Positions 35,509 through 47,922 are shown, counted from the first letter of the stretch. The stretch is 64,000 nucleotides of DNA from Populus alba (GCF_005239225.2 NC_133293.1:13608333-13672332), one strand, 5' to 3'. Numbers and translations are program-made. The notes: generated by a model from the sequence alone, not told the origin.

Positions 35509-35557
<49 letters not shown>

Positions 35558-35627
35558 AGCAAAATAAAAAAATCGATAATAGCCTGCCAATTTTCTCATC
35601 ACGTGGGCCAGTGTGTGCATTTGTAAC

Positions 35628-35801
35628 TGTGTTTTGACAAATTTCAAATTTTTTTTTTTTTTTTTTTACTAAAATTGAGTTACAGTTGTGGATCGTTTTG
35701 ATGTGCTGATGTCAAAAATGATTTTTAAAAAATGAAAAAACATCATTTGCATGTATTTCGGCACGAGCTATTTGAGCAATCACTACCACACTGCCAAACA
35801 C
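35628..35801 (-). mobile_element. Short inverted-repeat element (MITE-like), copy 2
   Basis: Read on the minus strand it starts GTGTTTGGCAGTGTGGTAG. It shares with the copy at 4346-4550 the segments CGTGCCGAAATACATG and CATCAAAACGATCC and the A-run. The far end is eroded, so that boundary is approximate. It ends less than 300 bases before the CLE27-like start codon and so lies in the presumed promoter. Confidence 0.65.
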
Positions 35802-36067
35802 GCTCGAAGAGTGAGAGAGGCTCATCCTTACAGCTACTCTCTCTCTCCTTCCTAACCCCAAAATAGCCGTCGCTTCTTTCACCTTTTTATAGTACCATAA
35901 TTCGCATCCATGACACTGCGTGTGTGAGAGAGAAAGAGAGATTTTTGAGCCTCGAATCCAAGCACCCGAACCTCATTTCAGCCAGCTAGCAAGATTTCTG
36001 GAGAGAAAAGAATTAGAAGAGTGTCAAAAAGGATTGGAAGTTAAAAAGAGGGGTTTTTGAAATCTTT

Positions 36068-36178
36068 ATGTGGGTTATCAAGCGAGATGTCGTTTGGCAG
36101 CTCCAGGAGATTAATGTACTCTTCATCTCTGGTGGTGGTCTTGGTTGTTTTTGTGTTTCAGATTTGGGTCTGCAGTGA
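36068..36178 (+). promoter_or_regulatory. Upstream ORF overlapping the CLE27-like start codon
   Basis: An ATG at 36068 opens a 36-codon frame (MWVIKRDVV...) that ends with TGA at 36176-36178. This is 89 bases past the main ATG and in another frame. Its ATG has T at -3, a weak context, while the main ATG has G at -3, so leaky scanning could still reach the main frame. If both lie in the mRNA, this would lower CLE peptide output. The transcript start is not shown by the sequence. Confidence 0.55.
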
Positions 36179-36404
36179 TTGCAACTGCAAGGCAGGAGCA
36201 ATAAGATTACTTCAAGAGAATGGCATGGAAAAGTTTAAGGAGAGCAGCGATATTACTAAGGATAATTATAAGAGCAAAGAAAAGCACTTGAGGAAATACT
36301 TCAATGAAAGAGCTAACACTTCTTATGGTTTCAACAAAACTGGGAAAGGATTTGAAGAGAACAAAAGAAGAGTGCCCAGTTGCCCAGATCCTCTCCATAA
36401 CTAG
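36087..36404 (+). CDS. CLE27: CLE27-like secreted signalling peptide precursor
   Basis: A single-exon frame of 105 residues. The frame is open from a TTG at 36057, but the first ATG in it is at 36087. A basic start (RRLMYSSS) leads into a hydrophobic segment at about residues 14-29, which fits a secretion signal. A variable, Lys-rich middle follows. The last 12 residues, RRVPSCPDPLHN, are the CLE motif, one residue away from Arabidopsis CLE27 (RIVPSCPDPLHN, from memory). The preceding Lys and the basic pair suit processing. The mature 12-residue peptide would act outside the cell on LRR receptor kinases in meristem or vascular signalling; the receptor cannot be told from this sequence. An overlapping upstream frame may limit translation. 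Confidence 0.93.
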   Translation: MSFGSSRRLMYSSSLVVVLVVFVFQIWVCSDCNCKAGAIRLLQENGMEKFKESSDITKDNYKSKEKHLRKYFNERANTSYGFNKTGKGFEENKRRVPSCPDPLHN

Positions 36405-36731
36405 TTGAATAACTCAAATTTCAAATTTTCTTCCTTCTTTTTGGTAATTTTAGTCCAAAATACCCACGTTTTTCTTATAATTTTCGTGCTAGAATTTTGA
36501 TTAGCTAGTTTTTGTAACTTCAGAGGGAAAAACTGGGGTATTTCGGTATGTTTAAGTCCTTTTCTTTTGTATGGTTGATCAAGAAAATGGAGGATGATGA
36601 TGTGTATAGAAGCTGGGAATTTTGTTTTATACTGATTAATACATGGAAAACTTTTGTATTGCCTTAATCTCTGTCTGTACGTACGCCCAGCATTTTGAAT
36701 CCTTAAGTCCATCTCTTCTCATTAGAAGCGT

Positions 36732-36780
36732 AAGAAGAAGAAGAAGAAGAAGAAGAAGGAAGCAGAAGAAGAAGAAGAAG
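36732..36780. repeat. (AAG)n trinucleotide repeat
   Basis: AAG repeats interrupted once by GGAAGC. They lie beyond the CLE27-like gene and create false open frames on both strands. Confidence 0.9.
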
Positions 36781-37272
36781 TTGCAGGGAAGAGTACATAT
36801 GGCAGGCATTGTAATTACGTACAGAGATTCTTGTTTTTTCACTACAGCAATAAGATGTTTTTGCTTTTTACTTCCCTATCACACAATATTGGTTGCTTGT
36901 AACAGTGTCAAAGAGATATTATGGAAGCTTTTTTCCTTTCTATCTGGGTAACATGAGAAAATTAATTTGTTCAGTGTTGAGTCTCCAGCTTGAGCATTGT
37001 CTGGCAATTTCTTCTAGTACTTGTCTTCTCCTCATTCAGCAAGTTTTCACTGATCAGTGTCGTAGTCTATTCCTCATCATCTTTCCCCATCAAGTAAATT
37101 TTGGTTGTCCACCACATGCTTTCTCTGCTCTCAAAGCCCTACCCAAAATCTAAATCTAAATCTAAATCTCACTGTAAATCTAGCTATGCAACTCTAATTT
37201 TGATTAAGGGATCTACCCACTTATATGTATGGAATTTTTTTTTTTTTTTTGCAAGTTCCAAGAGTTGACTCT

Positions 37273-37406
37273 CTCGCATACCCTCGCCTTTGGCACAGTG
37301 GATCCACCGCCATGCTCTCATGGAGCATGTCGTAAGTTCGAACCCAGCTTGGGTGGCTTGGGGTTGGGATGTCTATCCGCAAGGTCAGTGGATAAAAAAA
37401 GAAAGC
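37273..37406 (+). mobile_element. tRNA-derived SINE with boxes A and B
   Basis: GTTGACTCT occurs at 37264-37272 and 37407-37415 and flanks a 134-bp unit. Box A TGGCACAGTGG is at 37291-37301 and box B GTTCGAACCCA at 37336-37346, about 35 bases apart as in tRNA genes. The unit ends in an A-rich tail. It is not a tRNA gene: no acceptor stem pairing is visible and it has a 3' body unrelated to tRNA. Confidence 0.8.
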
Positions 37407-40400
37407 GTTGACTCTTGCCAGTTGACGGTGGATTAGACTAAAAGCACTAGAAGATAGAGTTAATGTCTGAAAATTACCTATAATGCCGTTGAGGATAGTA
37501 TGGCAATTGAAGGGAGATACTTGCGTTGTTGTAAAAGTAATTTACTACAATTAAGATTTTGCAAAAAGTTAGACATGAGAAATCTAGAGTTTAAGAGCAC
37601 AAAGATTTCATAGGATAGTAAACTAGTAATTAAAGTACATATAGTTGAATGTTAGATTAGACTTTAGTTTTCGTCCATTGATTTGTTTGGTGCAGAAACT
37701 TTGAAGTCTAAATTTTCTATCGCTAGTTCCAGTTAACTTTTTGTCCCGTTATGAAATATGTGCCTCAAGGAAAACTAAAACTACGGAAAAGAGGAGGAAT
37801 CTTTTTTCTTGTAGCTAAAAAGGTGCCGGGAGGGAGATGATTTCTCTACCTGGTTCACTGAAATGAAAACTAAAACTATTATGGCTAAAATATCAGTCAC
37901 AAATGTTTAAAAAAACTCCTTCCCCCATTCTGATGGAGTCTTGATCAATTTATAGATCTATTTTGAACCAGTAGTCCCGTTAATCTGACTACGATGTATT
38001 AATTCTCATTTAAAAGAATGCAGGCCTAAATTCATAATTGTAATAACAATAGCAGTAATATATTTGGTTGATTGTGTGTGAGCTTTTTCGTAGATTAATT
38101 ATCAGTGTTGTTTTTTCTTATTCAAATCATACATTTAAACTATCTTTTTAAGAGATAAGGTTGTTCTTGTTAAGTGTGGTTATTTCAGGGGCATTTACGA
38201 TATTCTTGGTTTGTAATTATAAAATAAGCAAGGGTTTTTTGTATTTTGCGTTAACAAACAAAGGAGTCTTCTCTCGTATTCTGGTAATTTCGGGTGGTAT
38301 TAGAAAAGAGAGAGCGCCATAATTTTTTATTTGTTATTTATTTATAAAAATGCAGGGAAACCGACGTACGAACTATGCGGCGTGAGAAGTTAAAAAAGCT
38401 GCAAGTTATTTTGTAGCCCTGTTGATTTGTCTGTTTGCAATTTGGATTTGGAATCAAACTGATCGATCCTCCCCTTCAAGGCTTCAACACAAATTTATCT
38501 CACCAACGCACCTATTGCTTCTCAAGTATATATTCGGTGTATATATCATAATGTATTCTTAGCAAGCCTCGCATGGTAATTAGATTTGCTTTCCATGTTA
38601 CAAAAAAAATTAAGGACAAATCTCAAATATATTTTTAGATTATTGGTGCAATACTATTTAACTAAAAAACATTGTTTATATATATATATATATATATAAT
38701 AACATCTTTTTTTTTTATCAAAAAATAAAAGAACGATTTAAATAAAAATATAAATGAAAAATCTTAAAGTATCTGAAAATATTTAATTGATTTTTTAAAA
38801 AAGTTTGAAAGCAAATTAATATACTATACATGTAATAAAAGGAAATGATGTGATCTTGTAAAAATAACATAATTATAAATTTTGCCGGTTCTTTTATTGT
38901 AGCGGTAATATAGCAATGGCACAATTGTGATTTTTGGGTTTTTTATTTTTTACAAAACAGGTTTTTCTTATATTTTTTATTCTTTCCATGCTGATATTTT
39001 TATCATTTTACACCTAGTTTATTTATCATTATTATTTTTTTCCTTTCTTTACACTTTGTTTGGAAAATAATAATATATTTTTTTATTTTTAAAATTTTAA
39101 ATATTTATCACTCTACACTTGACCTATTCATATATATTTTTATTATTTTTATTATTTTTTTAATTATTATTTTTACACTTTTATTTTAAAAAATATTATA
39201 CAAAAACTAGAAAAATAGTGTTTCACGGTAGCAATTGAAACATTATTTTATTATTCTGATATGTTAAAAATTAACTTGAAATTTTAGGGTTTTTATTAAC
39301 GCGTATAATTTATATAATGTTTTGTTATATGTTAATATCAACTTTTAAATTCAAGATTATATTTTTTTACTGGATATTAAAAAACATACACTCATTCTAA
39401 AAGAAAAAACCAACCCATCTACCGCGATCATTCTCCATTTTTTCACGTTAACAAACTGAAAAAATACTAATGACAGTGATACCTCTACTTGTACTAGTAT
39501 ATATACTTGGTTGGATGGGAAAGGGATACATTAATGTAGCTATCAAGGGGACCAACATGTATATACACCTGGGGCATCTGTACCTATCAAGGTTGCACAT
39601 GGAGACTGATGGGCCAATCAGCTCTTAGCTGACGTTGCCGTCCAAAATTATTGACAGGTTTTGTATTGGACTCGAGCGTGTCAAAAAGCCTCGAAGCTGG
39701 GATCAACATAATCATGTTTTTCCACCATGAACGCGTCATGTGCAGAGATGTGCTGTTGTGTAGGGGCCTCCCAATGTATAAAAATATGAGGCAGATATAA
39801 TTAACATACACAAGCTACTTATATGGACAAAAGGGTTGTTCTTACTGTCCTCTCAGTGTATAAAAAAATAAATCGGATATAACATATAGTAGTACCTGCT
39901 TGTTATATCTGACAATATATGTGCTGCTATCTATTATTTAAACGTGAGAATTTAATATACATTTCAAATGCCATGCTCAATGCTTTGGAAGCCTAGTGAA
40001 GCCCAGTAGCAAGCCCACTTCTTCTAGTTAATTTGTTTCACAACCTAAATCTCTATACATCAGAGCCCCACAACTGCTGCCTTGCAGAGGAAGATGGTAG
40101 GCAATAGAGGAGGTTAAAAAACGCAGAACAAAGTAAAATAATTGGTGCATTTGCTTAGAAAGCACACCAGAAACATGCATGATTGGTGTGTTCTAAAAAC
40201 CTGGAGGGGAAGAGCCTTCCGATACCATTACAAAATGCCAAAAGTTAAGTAGAAAAGAATCCTTTTATTCGAGCATAAAAAATTAAAAGTACACGCTGAA
40301 AAAGCTGTCCGATTATATGTAAACTGGAAAAGTTAAGAGAGGACTCGTGTTTTAGATATATAGATGCTTCATCAGCTGTTCGATTTTCTGCCCGCAAAAG

Positions 40401-41501
40401 CTGCAACTCGGCAGCTTCTCTCATTCCTGGATCGATAGTTTGTATATATTAGTATCCTCAGTCATTGCTTTCGTTCTGGACTCTTTTGTGATTAAGAGAT
40501 CAAGGAGGTGAGAAAAACTTTTCGCATCAATAGGAAAATAGCTTTTTTTTTTTTTTTGCAGCAACAAGATTTCAGCAAACAAGGCAACAAGTTAGCCTCT
40601 AATTATTGCGGAGGCAACTTCAAAATCATAGCAAAAAATCCTCCCTTTATCGCAACAGTAACAGCTCCAATAAATTAAATAATGGCTTTCGATAACTTTG
40701 TCCAACTAGTCACTCGTCGTTTCGATGATCGCTATAATCATCGAAATATGTTAACAGAGAATATTTTAAGATTGAAGGGGTATTGCCAAACTATTTCTTA
40801 ATGGATAATTAAACCACCATCCAGGATAACAACGAATAACGTGCCAAAAACCAAAGATAAAATGACAACAATTACAAAATTTCAAGATAAATAATTATCT
40901 TTTCTAATTGATTGATTGATGAATTTTAGAAATCATTCTTTATAATAAAATGATATTTGAGATTCGATGAAAAAGAAATACTAAAAAACAATTGGAGTAA
41001 AGATGAGCTAACTTCAATCACTTCGAACGGAATCTAAATCATTTGGGATGATTATGAGAAAGTCAATCATAGTCTATTTTTCATGAGCAATAATAATTAT
41101 TAACAATATGCAAGTCCATAGAGATGAAACAAAGGTTATCACCATCATTGATAAAATTGTTAAATGTTAAAGATTAAAATAGAAAGTATTTAAACCTTTA
41201 TTTTTTTATTCATTTTATTTGAAATATTCATGCATTTAATTCTGCATGCAAGATCTTTATATTTATATAAAAATTATATGTTCAAGCTAGAGGATTATAA
41301 TTCACTAGTTAAATAAATATTCTCAGATTTCAATTGGCAACCCAACACGAGTCTGAAAAAAAATAAAATAAAAGCAATAAAGGCCTCTGCCCTGACCAGA
41401 GGCAACGGGTCCTTGCCAGTTACAAAAGCTGTTTTACTTTTTAAAAGCGAGCGCTTATAAACCAATTAGGCGAGGAAGAAATTACTAAAAATCATAATTC
41501 G

Positions 41502-41640
41502 ATAGTTTTTTTTTTTTTTTTTTTTTTGCTGTCACCTCAACTGGGATTAGCTTGGGCGTATTGAAGCCATGTATTCCTGCATAGAATCGAACTTGCAAGG
41601 AATTACATGGCCTGTCGTGGTCTCAAAGAGCTGGTAATGA
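41502..41640 (-). mobile_element. Possible SINE fragment
   Basis: On the minus strand a box B-like AAGTTCGATTCTAT is followed by about 65 bases and then a 20-base A-run. No target duplication was found and the 5' end is unclear, so it may be truncated. Confidence 0.4.
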
Positions 41641-42946
41641 ATAAGTGCTATATATTCACAAGAAATTCATGGATTGTGATAACAAGTAGACACCATGAGA
41701 TATGTTTAAATAATTTTCAAAATAGCAACAAGTTCCAGGATTCTAAAATTATTTTCTGATGATTTTTTTTTTTAAAAAAAACCAATATTAAAATTGGGAT
41801 TTCAACTCGGCCCAATCAGTCTCGTATCCAAAGATATAATACTAATGTGAATATTCGGGCCCACGTCCCAAACTATTAGCACCGAAACACACTGTCTAAT
41901 ATATTATTGAAAAAAGAAATAAAATGTTCCCACCGAAGAAAAGAAGGAAATTTAAATCCTTCCATGGCTGTTCCAATAAATTAGATCTATTCTAAATGAT
42001 ACAATTTTTAGTGATACTTAGACTATAATAATCAAATAAAACCTCATATAACGTTGTAAAATGATTCTCATTTATAATTAACGTGGAGTCTTATTGGTGG
42101 GTTATTTAATTAGCTAGTTTAAATGGCCTTTTTACACATTTATTTAATTGGTAAAATCTTTTTTTTTTTTTTTTTTTTGTCTCGGGGGCGGGAGGGTTGA
42201 CAGCGGGAGATATCCCCAATCTACTCTAACATACCAAAAATAAGTTTATGTAAAAAAAAAAAAACTCCAACACAAAACATTCCTCAAGGCCGTGCTTAGC
42301 AAGATAAATTAGGTTCCCTGGATTAAATGCTTTTAATGGATTGATAAAAGCCCCTTTATCATACAGGTGATTGTGGCTTCAATTCAGGTCTAATGAGGTG
42401 GCATTTTGGGTGTGACTAGGGATTGTTTGGTGACTTGAGATTTTGAAGGCACACTGAGGTAAGGCTATTCTACCTCTGTGATTTTATAACCTATTTATTT
42501 TTATATTTTAAAGGTATTTTTAAAAAATATTTTTTTTATTTTAAATTAATATATTTTTTAGTATTTTTAGAATATTTTTAATATATTGATGTCATTAATA
42601 ATTTCTTCATCGGCATTGTATTTTTTAAAGTTTTTTTTTTGTTTTCACCTTTAAGACTAGAACTTTAAAACTACTTTTATTTTTTTTTACAGGTTCTTTC
42701 AGTCTGATATCTCAAGTTATGTTTTAGTTAATTTAACTCACGTTATTTTAGATTATTGTCACTTAAATATTTTTTTTAGTGTTAGAAAAAATTTAATCCG
42801 ACTCGCGACATAGCATAGCATGGTCACCTATCTAAGTTATATTCTAATGAGTGGCATTCAATTATTGATGGTATTGGATGATTGAACTAAAACCTCAACT
42901 TGATTTGATCTAATTTCAAAGGAAACTATTTTAGTTCAATAAATAT

Positions 42947-43060
42947 ACAAAGAAGAGGATACTCCGTGTGTGGTTTCCTAGCCTTCAATGGGTATCTGGA
43001 CACACACTCACACAAAGAAGAGGATAGTCCATGTGTGGTTTCCTAGCCTTCAAGGGGTAT
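42947..43060 (+). repeat. 65-bp tandem duplication
   Basis: ACAAAGAAGAGGATA starts at 42947 and again at 43012. Both copies continue with TGTGGTTTCCTAGCCTTCAA and GGGTAT, with a few substitutions between them. Confidence 0.85.
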
Positions 43061-45322
43061 TATATATATATATAAAGGAGGGGTTGAAGTCTTCAAAACT
43101 GCACCGCTGATGCGAAAATGAAACGGAGCAACGTGCTCAATACGCCTCCAAGTTGACGGGGTACAGGCAAATTAACGCTAACTCCGGTCTAAGGCACGGA
43201 AATTCACTATTATTAAACTTTTTGGGCTATTGACTCAATCTGGCCAATCTGCTCTTAGACTGGATCGCATGTAGAAAAAAAAATCAACACAGAGTTGATT
43301 CATTTTAATCTGAATCTGGTCGATTTTATAGTGGATACATCCACAACCTACTCATCAAAAACATGATTTACTTAAAAAAAAAAATCAAAATAACATTATT
43401 TTATTTTATTTTTATTTATTTTTAATAATTTGGATTAATATGAATTTATCCACCACCTTAGATCCAAAACTTACATAGGATCAATTCCTAAATCAAATTA
43501 AATAACTATTACTTTATTAAAAATATCCAAGTATCCACCAGTATTTTAACCTCGTTGTGTGATGAGTCTAGTGGTAGTTACCCTTTATTACCTTTTGTCA
43601 TTTAGGCATATTGTATTAAAGGAGCTAGCAAGAAGGTTATCAATTCTGTTTCATTTTATTTGTATGTCCAAAATATTTTATATTAATTCAAAAAAAAAAA
43701 AACAGAATAATTTTTATCTCATTTTAAATTTTAGTTCGTTTTGGATTTTTCGGCTAAATTTCATTCAGAATATTTCGATTTCATTCCACATGTTCCGTTC
43801 CGATCTTGAAAAGTCATTGAATTAAATTGAACATGGTTCAATTTAATTAATTAAATCATTCAAGTATAAAAAGTTCTTTTTCATTACTATTTTCAATAAC
43901 AATGATATTAATAATAATATTAGAAACTATTATTACTATTTTCATTAACAATGATATTAATTTTTTAAAATTAGATTTATCACTAATATATATAGTTTAT
44001 ATACATGTTGTTTTTTTCAAATTTATACTTTGTAGGAATTTGAGCAAAACAATGGATGCTTTAGATCCATTAGCCTTGATACCATTGACCTAGTTTTATA
44101 TTTAAAATATTTGTGTTAAAACATTTTAATTTCATAATATTTTGATATTTTTATTTAAGTTGAATTACTTTAAGTTAAAGATCTATTTAATCTTGACTAT
44201 TTAGAAATATTTTTAAATTTTAAAATTATATTTGTTTGACATTTTATTTGTATTGCATAATTTATAATTAATTTATCTTGAAAAATATATAATATATATA
44301 TATATATATATTTATCAAAATAAAATTGACAATCTTAATTAGAAGCCTCGAGCTGTTTGTGTACCATATCAATTTGAGTTAATGTGTATTATAGTGTTAT
44401 TTTGATTTACCACTTCTCTTTTCATATTTTCTTAGTTCAGTATATCTCTGGATTAAGATATAAACTATGATTAGGGTAGAGACTTTAGCTTAGTTATTCA
44501 CGTTCCAAAATAGCATCCTTTTTTTGTCAAGTAGAATTTTGGATCTAAATTTCTCTAGTATCGAAGGAATATTGAAAAATCTTATAATTTTTTTTTTATC
44601 ATGGAAATCTAGCGCAAAAAAAAAAAAAAAAAAAAAAAAACCCTTTAAGACATTGATCATCACCCTCTACGCAACCACCGTGAAAACTAGAAGCCAGTCG
44701 TCATTCTTATATGCGAGCTTTCGATTCCCAACTTAATTCGCTGTGGTGCTCTTGGTTAATTATCCAGCAACAAGTTAAGTATTGGTTCCAGCTGGTAGTT
44801 CTTTTGTTAAAAGATTGGTTTTTTCATTTAATGTTACGATGATGAGGTAATAAAAAATCTAAGTAGTTTATGGACAAGATTAATGTGTTGAATGAATTCA
44901 GTTAATCCTGTAATCCAAATAATCTGAGACTGATAACTTGTATTAGTTGTATATATCTGGAAAGACAAGATTACTTGTATATATAAAAAGTCATTTTTTT
45001 TCTGTAGATTTTAAAATTCTCATATTTATGTTGATTTTTTTTTTTTAATTTTGGGTTTATCATGTTCAATGCTCCACAAAAAAAATTGAGGTTACGAGAG
45101 CAATATGCATCCAATGTCTGACAGATTATATCAAAGTTTTAAAAAATAAATAGCAGCAGGATGGAAGCAGAATCTTCTAAACAGATGTAAATAATGTACG
45201 AACATCATTCTGAACACCAATCCTGCCTGATGGAAGCAGAATTTCCTAGAAATTGAAACACCCTCATCTTCCTCTTTCTTTTTCTCAGAAGCTGCAAAGA
45301 CGCAACATATATACATCATTTG

Positions 45323-45501
45323 TTTTATACATCATTTCATGTTTAACCAAAAATATGATTATATATGGACACGGTAGCCAAAAACAAGAATGTGGCGACC
45401 TTTTGAAACATCCTCGCGAAATTTGATTGGAAGTGGGGAGACACGGTAGCCAAGAATATCAATGCGGCGACCTTTTGTTTTATACATCATTTCATGTTTA
45501 A
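45323..45501 (+). repeat. Nested local duplications
   Basis: TTTTATACATCATTTCATG and its flank recur 155 bases apart (45323 and 45478). ACACGGTAGCCAA and the following GGCGACCTTTTG recur about 72 bases apart (45369 and 45441). The two sets interlock, which suggests at least two duplication steps. Confidence 0.75.
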
Positions 45502-46186
45502 GCTTTTCTAACATCGCCCTTTTTTCTATCCCCCAAAAAAGAAAATTCTTTTCGTATATATCATTATATATGGACAGCTCAGACGCAACTCAAATTGTCA
45601 AAAATTTCATTTTCTTTGGAACTGATAAACGTCAAAGTTTTTTAAATATTTTAACATGATTCTTAACTAATTACAGTCTTGTTTAATACTCTTTTAAGTT
45701 ATTGTTAGAATTATTTTATTGATATCTTTTTAATAATACCAAAAATATCAAAAATAAAGCCCTGATATATTCTTGATAACTCATTATTTATTTATATTTT
45801 TTTCAATCACATCAGCATATCTTTTTTTTATTATTGCCATTGAATGTTGAATATAATATCTTTATTATTGGATATTTATAAAATTTTAAATTGATTTTTA
45901 TTTATATTAATTTGTTTAAATGATAAATAACTTTTGAAATAAGCATTATTAGTTTTACAACTATATTATTTCTCTAATATTCGTCAAATTAAATTGTGTT
46001 AAAACGATAAAAGCAACTTGCATCAGCCATGATGCTTTTAACAAATAATAGAAGACGTGGCTATCCGCAGTCCGCACGGATTAATAGGCCTGACTTTGAG
46101 CTTCAACCGTGCCTCTTTCTAATTTTGTATCCTTCTCCTCCCACCTTTTATTCCCCTCTAGCATCCCCATCCTCTTTTCTCCTCGA

Positions 46187-46250
46187 TTTTTTGACCTTTT
46201 GACTGTACTATAATTATTTTTTGACCTTTTGACTGTACTATAATTATTTT
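46187..46250 (+). promoter_or_regulatory. Perfect 30-bp tandem repeat carrying four W-box cores
   Basis: The unit TTTTTTGACCTTTTGACTGT plus ten further bases is repeated exactly twice. Each copy has TTGACC and TTGACT, both fitting the W-box core bound by WRKY factors. It lies about 0.9 kb upstream of the LOB-domain gene. The repeat is seen; regulation by WRKY factors is inferred. Confidence 0.5.
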
Positions 46251-46713
46251 TCTGCCCTCACAAAATGGAACTGAGAAGAGGAACAATAATTAAATACTCC
46301 ATGAAGAAGAGAGAGAAGAAATTGAAAAGAGCTTAAATTGTCCATGCAATTTTTATTGGTGTAAAAAGCAAAAGCGGGTGTCAGCTCCAGCTCAAGACCC
46401 ATCTTTTTTATTTTTTATTGGTGAAAACTGTTTATCGTTTGTTTGTTTATTCTTAAAATGTTTTTTTTTTTAATTTGATTTGAAAAAAATCCCTTTTGTT
46501 TTTATATTATTTTTTTTATTTTAATTCCACGCATAAATATATTTTTAAAAATATTATTATTTGATATAGGCTGACATATAATTAAATTGAAATAATTTTG
46601 GAAATAAAAACTACTAAATTCAATGAGGATGTATAATTTAAATCATGAGTTTAAGTTAATTTGATTTTTTTTTGTTTTTTTAATTAATTTTTTATTTTTT
46701 TTTATTTTTATGC

Positions 46714-46716
<3 letters not shown>

Positions 46717-46760
<44 letters not shown>
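46717..46760. repeat. (GA)n microsatellite, 44 bp
   Basis: Uninterrupted GA repeat about 350 bases upstream of the LOB-domain gene. GA runs in plant promoters can bind BBR/BPC factors, but this is only a possibility here. Confidence 0.9.
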
Positions 46761-46762
<2 letters not shown>

Positions 46763-47113
46763 TCTCCAGTAATTAAAATGCTCTTAAGATATGAAGGTAC
46801 ATCTGTAATAAAGTTAATGCATCTAGGGTAAAATCCTATCCAACTAAAGAGACAAGAGAATCAGAGGCTTTTCCAAGAAAGCAGCTTACTCAAGCAAGAA
46901 AAGATTAGGAACAAAATCCCTGGTTTTTAGCTTTCAATTTCACTCCCAAAACACCACCCCCTTGGGAAACCGCTGCGCCGCCTCCTTCTTTCCACAACTC
47001 ACCCACCAACCCCTTGCCCTTAAATACTCCCCTACCTCTCTTCCTTACTCATCTCTCTCTTACCATCTCCGCCCAAAAGCCTCTCCTCTAGCTCAGAAAC
47101 GCTACCCGTGAGA

Positions 47114-47922
47114 ATGAGCTGCAATGGCTGCAGGGTCCTGCGTAAAGGTTGCAATGATGACTGTACCATTAGACCTTGTCTTCAATGGATCAAATCCACT
47201 GATTCTCAAGCCAATGCCACTCTCTTCTTGGCCAAGTTCTATGGTCGTGCTGGCCTCATCAACCTCATTGAAGCCGCGCCTCAACGACTCCGCCCAGGTA
47301 TAATATATACAGACACACATGCACAGTTTTCTTTCCAGTAATTGCTCGGTCTGATTTTGCTTTTTTGTCTTTGCTTGCAGCTATATTTAGTTCTTTGCTA
47401 TATGAGGCGTGTGGCAGGATAGTGAATCCGGTCTATGGCTCAGTTGGCATGCTTTGGTCAGGGAACTGGGCCCAGTGCCAAGCAGCCGTTGATGCAGTGC
47501 TCAGAGGGTTACCCATCATATCAATTCCTTCTTCTGATGTCCCAGCACCACACTTGATCTCTTCCCTCAACACCTACGACATTCGCCACGTGTCCACGGA
47601 CCAAAATTCTCCCGAACTCAACAAAGTCAAGAGCAGAACCCGGTACAGGCGGTCCATTGACACCAGGCCCAATTCACTGGTTGAGCCAACGGGCCGGCTT
47701 AACCAGGGAGAGTTGGGATTTGAACCGGTTCGTGAGTCGTGGCTTGGTCATTTGGGAAACGGGGATAGTCGTATCAAAGATGAGGATAGCATATTCGCTG
47801 CTGAAACTGTGGAGGATTCTTTGTGGAGTCGGGTTGAGCCAGACCAGGTCTTCAAATTTAATGGACAAAGTGATGATAGTGATCTTGGTTTGGAACTGAC
47901 TCTTGCTTTGGTTTCGAAGTAA
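47114..47922 (+). CDS. Class II LOB-domain (LBD) transcription factor, LBD41/42-like
   Basis: Exons are 47114-47297 and 47381-47922, with an 83-base intron, giving 241 residues. The ATG at 47114 is chosen because the frame opens earlier only from a GTG. The zinc-binding CX2CX6CX3C motif is at residues 3-17 (C3, C6, C13, C17). It is followed by [20 protein letters not shown], the [13 protein letters not shown] block across the intron, and [13 protein letters not shown]. The full leucine-zipper-like coil of class I proteins is absent, which marks class II (LBD37-42). The C-terminus ends with LELTL at 232-236, an EAR-type repression motif, so a nuclear repressor is likely. Relatives act in nitrogen or anthocyanin control and low-oxygen response. 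The match looks closest to LBD41/LBD42. Confidence 0.93.

Larger units (their letters stand above)
29573..35885. other. Long intergenic region rich in small mobile elements
   Basis: No gene is supported over 6 kb. Contents that can be named are a short G/C-rich imperfect repeat at about 29685-29755, two SINE-like units at 30537-30900, a GA run at 30911-30943, a SINE at 32657-32852, a small hAT-like element at 33539-33725, TA runs at 34576-34641 and 35512-35553, a short perfect hairpin (GACCTCG and CGAGGTC) at 34147-34164, and a worn inverted-repeat element at 35628-35801. The open frames at 31253-31788 and 34264-34509 have no domain features. Confidence 0.6.
36405..46186. other. Long intergenic region, no supported gene
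   Basis: Nearly 10 kb of AT-rich DNA. Named contents are the (AAG)n run at 36732-36780, a SINE at 37273-37406, an AT-rich inverted-repeat-like relic at about 42485-42620, a possible SINE fragment at 41502-41640, a 65-bp tandem duplication at 42947-43060, an A25 run at 44616-44640 and nested duplications at 45323-45501. The open frames in this stretch have no domains and often run through simple repeats. Confidence 0.55.

Noticed and set aside
36057..36086. Longer N-terminus for the CLE27-like precursor
   Set aside because: The longer frame starts at TTG. The ATG at 36087 gives a proper signal segment.
36636..36951. Open frames of about 100 codons over the AAG repeat
   Set aside because: Basic or Leu-rich translations of a trinucleotide repeat, not protein-like.
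37273..37406. Possible tRNA gene, because boxes A and B are good
   Set aside because: No acceptor stem pairing, an extra 3' body, an A-tail and a target duplication show a SINE.
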